Assembly (NCBI GenBank): GCA_945866135.1
Contig: CAMBGF010000006.1
Span: 1 to 36,682, forward strand
Reading direction: 5' to 3'
Length of the DNA: 36,682 nt
DNA from: Bifidobacterium breve
GTDB lineage: Bacteria; Actinomycetota; Actinomycetes; S36-B12; UBA5976
Below, in pieces: positions 18,978 to 27,782 of the stretch. The notes below the pieces were generated by a model. The model did not search any database and was not told the origin of the DNA. It worked only from the letters and a program-made list of their open reading frames with translations. Within the stretch, counting starts at the first letter, position 1; every line of letters starts with the position of its first letter. Made by a program: the position numbers and the translations under genes.

Positions 18978-20153
18978 ATGATGCGCTTAATAAAACAAAT
19001 TAGTTTTCTTGTGGTCGTAATTGCCTTAGTAGCAATCGGTGGATTTTGGATCAGCGACCAAGATGGGGCTGAAACCACGCAGGCTGAAATTTCGACTTTA
19101 AGTTCGCAAAGTGCTAGCCCCGAACCAAAACTTCGCAATATTTCGATTGTTTCCAGTGGCGACATTTTGTTGCATGAAAGATTATGGGCCCAAGCCAAAG
19201 CCGATGGCACTGATGGAAATTTAGATTTTTACCCGCAACTTGCAGATCTAGAGCCGGTGATCAGTTCTGCTGATCTCGCGCTTTGTCATTTAGAAACACC
19301 GTTGGCAGAGCCCGGCGTTGACTACCAGGGATATCCAACTTTTAATGTCCCACCGCAGATAACAGATGCCATCATCAAACTTGGCTTTGATGTGTGTGGC
19401 ACGGCCTCCAACCACAGTTTGGATCAAGGATTTGCGGGCTTAAAACGAACTATCGCAACTTTGGACGCTGCCGGTATCCCCCACACTGGCACTGCGGTTT
19501 CGCAGGATGCTGCAAGTAGGCCATTGATTATGGATGTGAAGACCGAAAACGGAATAGTAAAAGTAGGAATCCTTTCCTATACATATGGCTTCAATGGCTT
19601 TGAGCGCGATGCCGATAAAACTTGGAGCGCGAACCTAATTGATCCAGTTGCAATCATCGCGGAAGCAAAGTTGGCGCGATCACAAGGCGCGGAAATAGTC
19701 ATCACTAAATTGCATTGGGGCACAGAATACACAAACAGAGCCAATGACTTCCAGACATCAGTTGCGCAAGCACTGGCTGACTCTGGACAAATAGATTTAA
19801 TCGATGGCTCGCATAGTCATTCCGTGCAACCGCTAACTCAAATTGGTAATACCTGGATTACTTATAGTCATGGAAATTTTGTTGCCGCGCATCGAGAACC
19901 CACAACAATCAAATCTGAAGGTCTGATAACTCGCTGGGAGTTTATTGAAGGTTCGGCCGGAAAGTTTTCGTTGTTCTGTGTTACTGAAGTTCCGACACTA
20001 ATTCGCGATGATCGCCCAGTTCGAGTTATCGACGTTAACAAAGCCTTAGCTACTGGAGAATATCTCGGCGAAACAAAACAGCGCCTTGAAGAAGCGAAAT
20101 CTCGCACTGATAAAACCGTTAGGGCTCTTGGCTTTATAAATTTTTGTAACTAA
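18978..20153 (+). CDS. CapA-family (PGA_cap) exported metallophosphatase-like protein
   Basis: N-terminal TM, VSSGDILLHERL, SNHSLDQG, KLHWGTEY and DGSHSHSVQP motifs. Confidence 0.9.
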   Translation: MMRLIKQISFLVVVIALVAIGGFWISDQDGAETTQAEISTLSSQSASPEPKLRNISIVSSGDILLHERLWAQAKADGTDGNLDFYPQLADLEPVISSADLALCHLETPLAEPGVDYQGYPTFNVPPQITDAIIKLGFDVCGTASNHSLDQGFAGLKRTIATLDAAGIPHTGTAVSQDAASRPLIMDVKTENGIVKVGILSYTYGFNGFERDADKTWSANLIDPVAIIAEAKLARSQGAEIVITKLHWGTEYTNRANDFQTSVAQALADSGQIDLIDGSHSHSVQPLTQIGNTWITYSHGNFVAAHREPTTIKSEGLITRWEFIEGSAGKFSLFCVTEVPTLIRDDRPVRVIDVNKALATGEYLGETKQRLEEAKSRTDKTVRALGFINFCN

Positions 20154-20183
20154 ATAGCTACCTTTGACTAACTTAAAACTCTG

Positions 20184-20225
20184 CGCGCTCGAAGGGATTC
20201 GAACCCCTAACCTTCTGATCCGTAG
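20184..20225 (-). pseudogene. 3' half of tRNA-Arg(ACG), truncated at the anticodon loop
   Basis: Minus strand CTACGGA-TCAGA-AGGTT-AGGGG-TTCGAAT-CCCTT-CGAGCGC-G corresponds to tRNA positions 32-73; homology ends just 5' of the anticodon loop; no 5' half adjacent. Confidence 0.85.
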
Positions 20226-20338
20226 TACGCAACGCAGTGTCTCGGCTGTACCTAATAACCCGGGGTCAAACCCTAATTACTTCGCAGTACAACGGAAACG
20301 TCGGCTCTGCATTTCTAGGGAACAGCGCTGGATCCAAA

Positions 20339-20884
20339 CTAGAATCCACAAATGGCGACGGAAGGGTTCGGGTTATTGAAGCATCCAAAATTGTCGATGA
20401 ATAGCGAAGCCCAGTACATCTTTGCAGGGAGTGTGGCGCCAGATGGAGAAAGGATCTTTAGCTTCATCGACAGCACATTGCCAGCACTGCTTAGGTCTCC
20501 AGTGATCTCAACAATGACGGTGTGAGCAACCGCATCGGTTGCAGCACTGTCCCAGTAGGTAAGCGCAGCATTAGGTGGATCGGCGCTAAAGGAGTCCTCA
20601 CTTGTGTCGGACCACAGCGCAACGAAGTCGGTGAGCGACAAGTCTTGTATGTCCCGAAAGGGGCGGTCGCTAAATCCCACGAGGCTTCCCACCGGCACGC
20701 TCAACACACTCGAGGACTGGTCAAAGTCGGTGGTTCCAGCTGACTGCAAAGAGTACAACCATGATTCCGTTGCGGCCTCTGATGCGGAAGGAGTTTTATC
20801 TTTTGCATTGAACAAAAAGATTGAAAGCGCCACAACCGCAATCACAGTAATTATGGCCAATAGTGGTACCAAGAATTTACGCAT
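20339..20884 (-). CDS. hypothetical exported/membrane-anchored protein
   Basis: 181 aa, N-terminal TM (FLVPLLAIITVIAVVALSIFLF), no recognised domain; divergent from a two-component system. Confidence 0.75.
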   Translation of the reverse strand: MRKFLVPLLAIITVIAVVALSIFLFNAKDKTPSASEAATESWLYSLQSAGTTDFDQSSSVLSVPVGSLVGFSDRPFRDIQDLSLTDFVALWSDTSEDSFSADPPNAALTYWDSAATDAVAHTVIVEITGDLSSAGNVLSMKLKILSPSGATLPAKMYWASLFIDNFGCFNNPNPSVAICGF

Positions 20885-20972
20885 AATCGAAGCTCCCTTT
20901 TCTTAGAATTATTTGCAACATACCAACATGACAGGAGTAATACATCACTCAAAAGGCAATTAGGGCAAATGT

Positions 20973-21011
20973 CTAGGGTTACCCCTAGTACCTGCCTAGG
21001 GGTAACCCTAG
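20973..21011. promoter_or_regulatory. perfect 16-bp inverted repeat, putative operator
   Basis: CTAGGGTTACCCCTAG - TACCTGC - CTAGGGGTAACCCTAG in the intergenic region between divergent genes. Confidence 0.85.
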
Positions 21012-21084
21012 CGATGCGTAAATTTTCCGCTTTGAAATCTCATTTGCGGCATTCTCCTATTCGAGACAGGACATACTTCTAGAT

Positions 21085-21741
21085 ATGGAAAAGCCAAGGT
21101 TGCTCGTCGTTGAGGATGATGCATTTACGCGAACATCAATAGTCGGTGCGCTTGTTAGTAACGGCATCGAAGTTGTTGATGCCGTTGGTACCTCTGCAGA
21201 GGCTGTAACTTCGTTCGAGAATCATGATCCGAATGTGGTGCTACTTGATTTAGATCTTGGGTATGGGCCAACAGGACTAGATCTTGCTCGCGCCTTTCGG
21301 ATCCGAAATCCAAATGTTGGTCTAGTAATGCTCACATCATATTCTGATCCAAGATTGTTGCGAGCAAATTTACCTAACATCCCACTAGGCACTGAATACC
21401 TAGTGAAGAGCAATGTTGGAGAAATCAAAGTAGTCAGCGAAGCAATTATGCAAGCCATTATGAACGCCGCTGGTTCAAGAACCGGATCTAGGCAGCCAAA
21501 GAATGATGTGCCTCGTGAGATTGAAGGTATGACAGATGTCCAAGTTGAAACACTTCGCATGGTGGCGCAAGGTCATACCAATGGCGAAATTGCTAAATTA
21601 AGGTTTGTTACCGAAAAAGCGGTTGAACAAACGATCGCCAAGATTGCTAAGGCCCTCGACATACCAGCAGCGACAAACCAGAACCAAAGGGTGCACATTG
21701 CGCGGGTTTATTTCCGATTAACAGGCCAAGGTCATTTGTAG
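21085..21741 (+). CDS. NarL/FixJ (LuxR)-family response regulator
   Basis: Receiver domain (VVEDDAFTRTS, VVLLDLDLG, MLTSYSD, YLVKS) plus LuxR-like HTH. Confidence 0.92.
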   Translation: MEKPRLLVVEDDAFTRTSIVGALVSNGIEVVDAVGTSAEAVTSFENHDPNVVLLDLDLGYGPTGLDLARAFRIRNPNVGLVMLTSYSDPRLLRANLPNIPLGTEYLVKSNVGEIKVVSEAIMQAIMNAAGSRTGSRQPKNDVPREIEGMTDVQVETLRMVAQGHTNGEIAKLRFVTEKAVEQTIAKIAKALDIPAATNQNQRVHIARVYFRLTGQGHL

Positions 21742-23462
21742 TGTTATCGGCTAGCACGCGCAAAGCACTAACGGGGCGATGGGTGATTTCCCGCACTCCA
21801 TTTTTGGTAATCGCCCCCACAGCTGTGGCATCAGTTGTGTTGATAGAAGCTACTAGTTTTGATGCGAACGAACTTGGTGGCTGGCTACTTGCATCCGCCG
21901 GAGGTTATCTCGTTTTTTGTGAGTTGCTATACCTCTCGCACCTAACAATTTTTAGAAATCGAGCGACCAAGCCGGTCCCTGTTGCCTGGATCTTCATAAT
22001 TGGTTTTTTATTTGGCGCGATAAAGGGCGTCACTACTGGAACCCTAAGTATTTTACTAAACCTTGAATCCGATGTTGCGCAGGGAATTTCAGTAAGACTT
22101 TTTGGTGCCGGCTTTCTTGGCTTAATTGGCGTACCGGCCAGTGCCATTGTGATGAACACACTACAAGAATTCAGAGAAAGACGCGCAGAGCTTATTGCCG
22201 AACAGATCCGTCTTGAGTCCAAAGAGTTGCAAAGTCAAGAAGTCATTGCCGCAATGACCGCTCAGTTGCGATTATCCGTCGAGAGTGATTTGAGTGTTCT
22301 ACTTGAGGATCTGAAGCATAGTTTGGAAGAGACATCAGCACCTTCAGACTCATGGCAAATTCTTGCCGATGACTTAAGGATGAGCGCGCGAGAAACTGTG
22401 CGGGACATGAGTCATCGGCTATGGGAGCGACCATCAAGCTCGGTTAAAGACATCACATTGGTTGATCTTGGTAAAGCAATGATCACTACAAGTGCTTTTC
22501 CATTAATACTTATTCTTCCGCTCCTGCTGGCATCTGCTATTCCAGTAAATGTAAATATCCATGGCAGCAGCGAGCTACTTACTCGACTTTTGATGCTGGC
22601 TTTCACTACATCCCTGATCTACTTGAGCGCTACCTCTGCCATTGAGCGCTGGAGTAAACATAGGTATCAAATATATGTTTTTGCTATATTTTTAGCCGCA
22701 TCAGCTCCCGGTCTTTATTCCTTACTAATATTTGGCGATGCTATTGATCAACAATTCTTTGGCGTCAATGTGACGATTGCTATTTGGCTACCGCTATTAA
22801 CAATCACCTGCGGCTTGATCGATACTTCATTAAAGCAACGTAAAGAGATTCTAAATGAACTACAGGATAGAATCGATAAAAGTCGGATTCGCACAATATC
22901 TGAGGAAAATGAGACTGTCCGCCTTAGTAGCGACATGGCTAAGTATCTGCACGGAAACTTACAATCACGCTTGATGGCTTCGGCATTCGCAATTGAGATG
23001 GCAGGTAACGCGCAAGACTCAAAGGCGCTACTAGCTGAAATTGATAAGGCTAGGCAAAGTGTCACAACTCCATTCGACCAATTGATTTCCCACGAAATGG
23101 CTTCTATCGAAAATGAACTATCCAACTTGATGGTGATGTGGGACGGAATACTAACTACCCAAGTTGAAGTTATGGGCTCGGAAAATGATGTTTCAGTAAT
23201 TGATACTAGAAACATTGTTCACGTGGTTGAGGAAGCATTCTCAAATGCACTGCGGCATGGTTTAGCTACCGAAGCGACGATCTTCCTAAATTCAAGTGCA
23301 ACCGAAATCTCACTCACTGTCATAGATAACGGGATCGGACCGCGGGCTGGGGATCCTGGTTTAGGATCATCACTATTTAATTCAATTGCGGGAAGCAAGT
23401 GGTCACTTTCCCGAGGTCCCGAAGGTGTCGGCGCTGCGTTGAATTTGCAAATTACTAAGTAA
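21741..23462 (+). CDS. membrane sensor histidine kinase with an H-x-N-x-Q motif
   Basis: Two groups of TM segments, candidate DHp MAKYLHGNLQSRLMASAFAIEMA, HATPase motifs EEAFSNALRHG and DNGIG; GTG start overlaps the regulator stop (TAGTG). Confidence 0.87.
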   Translation: MLSASTRKALTGRWVISRTPFLVIAPTAVASVVLIEATSFDANELGGWLLASAGGYLVFCELLYLSHLTIFRNRATKPVPVAWIFIIGFLFGAIKGVTTGTLSILLNLESDVAQGISVRLFGAGFLGLIGVPASAIVMNTLQEFRERRAELIAEQIRLESKELQSQEVIAAMTAQLRLSVESDLSVLLEDLKHSLEETSAPSDSWQILADDLRMSARETVRDMSHRLWERPSSSVKDITLVDLGKAMITTSAFPLILILPLLLASAIPVNVNIHGSSELLTRLLMLAFTTSLIYLSATSAIERWSKHRYQIYVFAIFLAASAPGLYSLLIFGDAIDQQFFGVNVTIAIWLPLLTITCGLIDTSLKQRKEILNELQDRIDKSRIRTISEENETVRLSSDMAKYLHGNLQSRLMASAFAIEMAGNAQDSKALLAEIDKARQSVTTPFDQLISHEMASIENELSNLMVMWDGILTTQVEVMGSENDVSVIDTRNIVHVVEEAFSNALRHGLATEATIFLNSSATEISLTVIDNGIGPRAGDPGLGSSLFNSIAGSKWSLSRGPEGVGAALNLQITK

Positions 23463-23581
23463 TCACGGGAAGTTTCAAATAATCCTCATTGAATTACTTA
23501 GTTAAGTGAATCTAGCTAAGACCATGTAGTCTTCGGTGGTGGCGCCATAGGCGCAGCAATAGATGCAATCGAGGTGCACCT

Positions 23582-24472
23582 GTGACACTCCAGAAAGTCA
23601 TCCTGTTTTATGGGTTCGCCCCAGTTTCTGATCCAACCTCACTTCGACTCTGGCAACGCGATCTTTGCCAGAGTCTTGGCCTAACGGGTCGCATTATCAT
23701 TTCTGAACATGGCATAAATGGCACATTGGGTGGCAGCATGAGGGACTTAAAGAAATATGTCCGTAAGACGAGGGAATTTCCTGGCTTCGGCAAAATCGAC
23801 TTTAAGTGGTCGACCGGAACTGGAATGGATTTCCCCAAATTAGTTGTAAGAGTTCGTGATGAACTTGTCTCCTTCGGTGCAGTTGATGAGCTTGCTGTTA
23901 CGCACGACGGAGTCGTTGGCGGCGGCACTCACTTATCCCCACAAGAAGTTCATGACTTAGTTGCAGCTCGCCGTGATGAGGTAGTTTTTTTCGATGCCCG
24001 TAATTCATTCGAAGCCCGTGTCGGAAAATTTCGCGACGCTATCGTTCCTAACGTCGAAACGACAAGAGATTTTGTATCGGAATTTGAGAGTGGAAAATTC
24101 GATCACTTGAAGCACAAACCAATTATTGCTTATTGCACTGGAGGTGTGCGGTGCGAAGTTTTATCTGCCGTGATGAAGAGTCGCGGCTTCCAAGAGGTTT
24201 ATCAAATAACTGGAGGCATAGTTCGTTATGGCGAAACTTTTGGGGATGATGGCCTCTGGGATGGATCGCTCTATATTTTTGATAACAGAATGAGTATGGA
24301 TTTTTCTGACCACACTAAGGTGCTTGGAAGATGCGATGAGTGTGGTCAGCCAACAAATAGTTATTACGATCAGCACGCAAAACCTGGTCGAACACTTGCG
24401 CTACTTTGCCAACCTTGTGCAGTAGCTACTGGTGGCACTAAGCCAACGATTGATTCCAATACCGTTGGCTAG
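23582..24472 (+). CDS. trhO: rhodanese-family tRNA uridine hydroxylase TrhO (UPF0176/YceA)
   Basis: SEHGINGTLGG, YCTGGVRCE catalytic loop, C-terminal Cys cluster; SD GAGGTG and GTG start. Confidence 0.92.
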   Translation: MTLQKVILFYGFAPVSDPTSLRLWQRDLCQSLGLTGRIIISEHGINGTLGGSMRDLKKYVRKTREFPGFGKIDFKWSTGTGMDFPKLVVRVRDELVSFGAVDELAVTHDGVVGGGTHLSPQEVHDLVAARRDEVVFFDARNSFEARVGKFRDAIVPNVETTRDFVSEFESGKFDHLKHKPIIAYCTGGVRCEVLSAVMKSRGFQEVYQITGGIVRYGETFGDDGLWDGSLYIFDNRMSMDFSDHTKVLGRCDECGQPTNSYYDQHAKPGRTLALLCQPCAVATGGTKPTIDSNTVG

Positions 24473-24474
24473 AC

Positions 24475-24494
24475 GCGGCTTAAGCTAAAGCCGC
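24475..24494. terminator. hairpin at convergent trhO/ridA junction
   Basis: GCGGCTT-AAGCTA-AAGCCGC, 7-bp stem; no clear T-tract, overlaps the ridA 3' end. Confidence 0.4.
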
Positions 24495-24878
24495 AATCAC
24501 GTCTATTTCCAGCAATAAGCCCGGAATCGCTAACGCAGTAACTTCAACCGTGGTGTCAGCGGGATATGGCTTGGAGAAATACTTCTCGCGGCATTCGATA
24601 ATTGTTGGAAATTTAGTCATGTCGGTCATGTAAATGTTTACTTTAATGACTTTGGACAAGTCGCTTCCGGCTGCTGCTAAAACTTTCTGCAAATTGGCAA
24701 ATACTTGATGGGCTTGAGCCTGGAAGTCATTCTCACCCACGATTGCGCCATCAGAATCTAATGAAGCTTGGCCTGAAACGTAAACAACGCCGTTATGAAT
24801 CGTTGCTTGTGAATAAAAGAAGGGGCTATCCCAGGAATATGGACTGGCAACTCCGGTAACGCTCATTTGTTTCTCCAA
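24480..24878 (-). CDS. RidA/YjgF family protein
   Basis: VYVSGQASLDSDG and KVNIYMTDMTKF, VEVTAL motifs. Confidence 0.93.
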   Translation of the reverse strand: MEKQMSVTGVASPYSWDSPFFYSQATIHNGVVYVSGQASLDSDGAIVGENDFQAQAHQVFANLQKVLAAAGSDLSKVIKVNIYMTDMTKFPTIIECREKYFSKPYPADTTVEVTALAIPGLLLEIDVIAALA

Positions 24879-24972
24879 ACGAATAGGTGCTGGTTTGCTG
24901 AATCTAACTAGCAGTATCTAAATGTTGGCATAGATGTGGCGAAAAATCCCATGGAATCTAGCAATTCCAAGG

Positions 24973-25884
24973 TTAGGTCTCGCTTGGGCTGGTCTTCTCT
25001 AGCGCGCGTAGATTCGCGATTCGATCTTCAATTGCTGGATGAGTGGCAAATAGCTTTGAGGTCATCTTGTTATCCAGTGGTGATTCAATCCAGAGGTGGG
25101 CAACAGCATTAGATTTTTGCTGCACCACAGTGCTGTCAGCGGCTAAAGTCTCGAGCGCTCTTCGTAATCCTGTGGGATTACGCGTGAATGCAACTGCAGT
25201 AGCGTCGGCGAGAGCCTCTCGCTTTCGAGAAATTGCTGCCTTTAATAGCACTGCTGCGATCGGTGCCAATATGGCGGCAATTAACGCGGCAACCAAAACA
25301 AATGGATTTGCACCCCCGTTATTGCTTCGCCGACCGCCACCAAAGAGGCTAATCCGAATTAGAAAGTCGCTCAACAGTGCGATTGCTCCGGCAGTTGTTG
25401 CAGCTACGGCAGAAACTAAAGTGTCTCGGTTTGCTACGTGCGCTAATTCATGCGCAGCAACACCCTGCAGTTGTTCGCGGTCCATTACTTCCAAGATGCC
25501 TGTCGTAAATGCAATCACTGCGTGTTCAGGATCTCGGCCGGTGGCAAAGGCATTAGGCGCACCATCTTGTACGATCGCAACTTTGGGCATGGGCAAGCCA
25601 GACGCAATAGTTATCTCATGAACCAAATTGAACAGCTGTGGCGCAGTCTCATGATCAATGACTTTAGCTCCGGTCATGGCCAGAACAATCTTGTCTGAGG
25701 AATAGTAGGAACCCCAGACTCCAAAGAGTGAGATTCCAACCACGATAGGAATTATTCCGATGCTGGTGTAGCCCGCATAGAGAGCAAACGCATAAATTAC
25801 GAACGCAGTCAAACTTCCCATTACTGCTAACAGGAGATAAGTCTTTAAGCGATTGCTCTTTTGTTGCTCGCGAAAATCAGACAA
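24973..25884 (-). CDS. htpX: HtpX-like M48 membrane metalloprotease
   Basis: AAHELAHVANRDTL (HExxH) and multiple TM segments. Confidence 0.94.
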   Translation of the reverse strand: MSDFREQQKSNRLKTYLLLAVMGSLTAFVIYAFALYAGYTSIGIIPIVVGISLFGVWGSYYSSDKIVLAMTGAKVIDHETAPQLFNLVHEITIASGLPMPKVAIVQDGAPNAFATGRDPEHAVIAFTTGILEVMDREQLQGVAAHELAHVANRDTLVSAVAATTAGAIALLSDFLIRISLFGGGRRSNNGGANPFVLVAALIAAILAPIAAVLLKAAISRKREALADATAVAFTRNPTGLRRALETLAADSTVVQQKSNAVAHLWIESPLDNKMTSKLFATHPAIEDRIANLRALEKTSPSET

Positions 25885-25892
25885 GACGCGCC

Positions 25893-26450
25893 TCAGTTAA
25901 ATGAGACGTTTGGTACGTCGCGCTTACCTGGATCATTAACAACATAGAACTCGCGTAAAACAACGTTGGCCGGTCCCGCAAAAAACTTTCCAGGAATGCC
26001 AACAATGATTTCATTTAGCGCACGCACATTGTCGTTGTAGTACTGACGAGCGAAGCCCACCTTGTTTTCCGTTCCAGAAAGTTCTTCCTGGAGGGAAAGA
26101 AAATTAGCAGATGCCTCTAGATCGGGGTAAGCCTCGGCTACAGCCAGCAGGCCTCTTAGCGCCTGAGTCAGCATGCCATCAGCTTCAGCAACTGCTGCTA
26201 CACCTTGGGCGGCCGTTGCTTTGGCTCGCGCCTGGACAACTTTTTCGAAAGTTTCCTTTTCATGGGCTGCATAACCTTTGACGGTTTCTACCAAGTTCGG
26301 GATCAAGTCACCACGACGCTGCAGTTGCACTTCGATTTGGGCAAAGCCCTCATCGACGGCAACATTTAATCGCACCAGCTTGTTGTATTGGGCTATTCCA
26401 AAAATAACCAAGAGGACGAGAATTGCGACAATTACATAAGTTCCATTCAT
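25893..26450 (-). CDS. lemA: LemA family protein
   Basis: VDEGFAQIEVQLQRRGDLIPNLVETVKGYA motif. Confidence 0.95.
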   Translation of the reverse strand: MNGTYVIVAILVLLVIFGIAQYNKLVRLNVAVDEGFAQIEVQLQRRGDLIPNLVETVKGYAAHEKETFEKVVQARAKATAAQGVAAVAEADGMLTQALRGLLAVAEAYPDLEASANFLSLQEELSGTENKVGFARQYYNDNVRALNEIIVGIPGKFFAGPANVVLREFYVVNDPGKRDVPNVSFN

Positions 26451-26494
26451 GGGCCTAGATTACCCCAGCAGAGCCCACTTAAACCTGAGCGGGC

Positions 26495-26965
26495 CTAGAC
26501 CAAACTGGCTCGGTGCTCTTCATCGTGGGTTAAAACCTGGATCAAAAGCGCGCTGACATCGATCTCGCCAAAAGCGTCATGTCTGGCTTGAGCTTGCCAT
26601 TGCGTGGGTGTGAGATCCTTGACTGCCGAAAGCAAGGTGGTTCGATGCGACATGGCAAGAGCTGCCACGTCTTCAAGTGATTGACTCCCGAATTTCGCTA
26701 CAGTTTCCGCTGGATTTGGCTCCCACCAAACAAACTGCGGTACGGGATCCCCGGCCGCTTGCGCCTGGCACATTAATTGAATTCTCGGCAACCACACCAA
26801 TTCATCTACTTGCGAAATGTGCCCCAGTACCACCGGTGGCGCCCACTGCTCATCGGTATTGGCCAACCATTCCGGGTGTCTTAATCCTGCATTCCGCGCT
26901 GAGGTGATCATGCGATCTATCGACATAATGAGTTCAACCATCAGTACCGCAGGAGGCGTAGACAC
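26495..26965 (-). CDS. DinB-like domain protein
   Basis: VLGHISQVDE... and C-terminal HDEEHRASL; start uncertain. Confidence 0.75.
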   Translation of the reverse strand: MSTPPAVLMVELIMSIDRMITSARNAGLRHPEWLANTDEQWAPPVVLGHISQVDELVWLPRIQLMCQAQAAGDPVPQFVWWEPNPAETVAKFGSQSLEDVAALAMSHRTTLLSAVKDLTPTQWQAQARHDAFGEIDVSALLIQVLTHDEEHRASLV

Positions 26966-26996
26966 TCTCCTATCCTGCCTTAAAACTAATCTTTGT

Positions 26997-27782
26997 CTAG
27001 TTAGGTAACAAGGTTTCGAAGCATTCAGGTTTACTCAAAATGCCAAGCATGGCACTCTTTTCAGAACTGGTTACAAACAGTTGCCACTTAGTTTTTACTG
27101 CCACCTGCCTGGCAATAAAGTCGCATCGGCCAGGTTTATATGGGGGTAACCAAGAAGCGGCGTTGGAATCACTTTTTTGCCTATTAAGAGAAGCCACTGT
27201 GACGATTAAGTTAAGTGGGTCGTTAGCAAATTCAGTGCGCATTTCATCGGTCCATAAATCTGCGCCCATTTGCCACGCGTTACTTAGCGCAACCACGTGA
27301 TCAATTTGTGCTTCGGAGGGCTGTTCAGTGAAGGTGTAGGACTCATTGGAATACGGATCAGTCCATGTGCCACCAACAACTTTGCAATCGTTAGTTCCGC
27401 CCTTGTAGCTGGCGGTGGTGAAGTCACGGCTCAAAATGTCATTTCGAGTGTCACAGCCATTTCGATCCACGTCTTTCCAAGCTGAACCGAAAGCATCTCG
27501 ACTGTAATTAGTGCTGGCACTTCGCCCGCGCTCAACTAATGCTTGTGCAGCCAGTAATGCTTGTGTGTCGCCAGCGCTTGGCTCTTGCGTGCTAATGACC
27601 GAAGGAGAAGCTAAGACTTCGGGAATCTGCGTTGTGTTAGGTACAACTGGACTTGCCGGCACATAGTAGGACGAAGGCGAAACCGTTGGGATTGACTCTG
27701 GCGGCGCGCTGACATTGTTGCCGGGGCCAAACCACCAAAAGAGGAAGATGATTGCGAATAACGGGTAATACTTTTTCACCAA
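26997..27782 (-). CDS. exported HNH-type nuclease (DUF1524/GmrSD C-terminal-like)
   Basis: N-terminal signal/TM, DRNGCDTRNDILSRD, IDHVVALSNAWQMGA, NDPLNLIVTVASLNRQKSD. Confidence 0.88.
   Translation of the reverse strand: MVKKYYPLFAIIFLFWWFGPGNNVSAPPESIPTVSPSSYYVPASPVVPNTTQIPEVLASPSVISTQEPSAGDTQALLAAQALVERGRSASTNYSRDAFGSAWKDVDRNGCDTRNDILSRDFTTASYKGGTNDCKVVGGTWTDPYSNESYTFTEQPSEAQIDHVVALSNAWQMGADLWTDEMRTEFANDPLNLIVTVASLNRQKSDSNAASWLPPYKPGRCDFIARQVAVKTKWQLFVTSSEKSAMLGILSKPECFETLLPN

Noticed and set aside
20184-20340. Group I intron interrupting tRNA-Arg at the anticodon loop
   Set aside because: Break position is suggestive, but no 5' tRNA half or intron core was seen on the appropriate side.
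20164-20379. 71-aa ORF MTNLKLCALEGIRTPNLLIRS...
   Set aside because: Its first part is simply the antisense translation of the tRNA-Arg 3' fragment (EGIRTPNLLIRS-type sequences are familiar false proteins from tRNA regions).
20973-21011. Rho-independent terminator
   Set aside because: The hairpin is strong, but there is no T-tract on either strand and it lies between divergent genes, so an operator is more likely.
25043-25621. 192-aa plus-strand ORF opposite htpX
   Set aside because: Ala/Ser-rich antisense frame within a well-supported htpX gene.
24973-26450. HtpX-LemA as a novel system
   Set aside because: The htpX/lemA pairing is a commonly observed membrane-stress gene neighbourhood.
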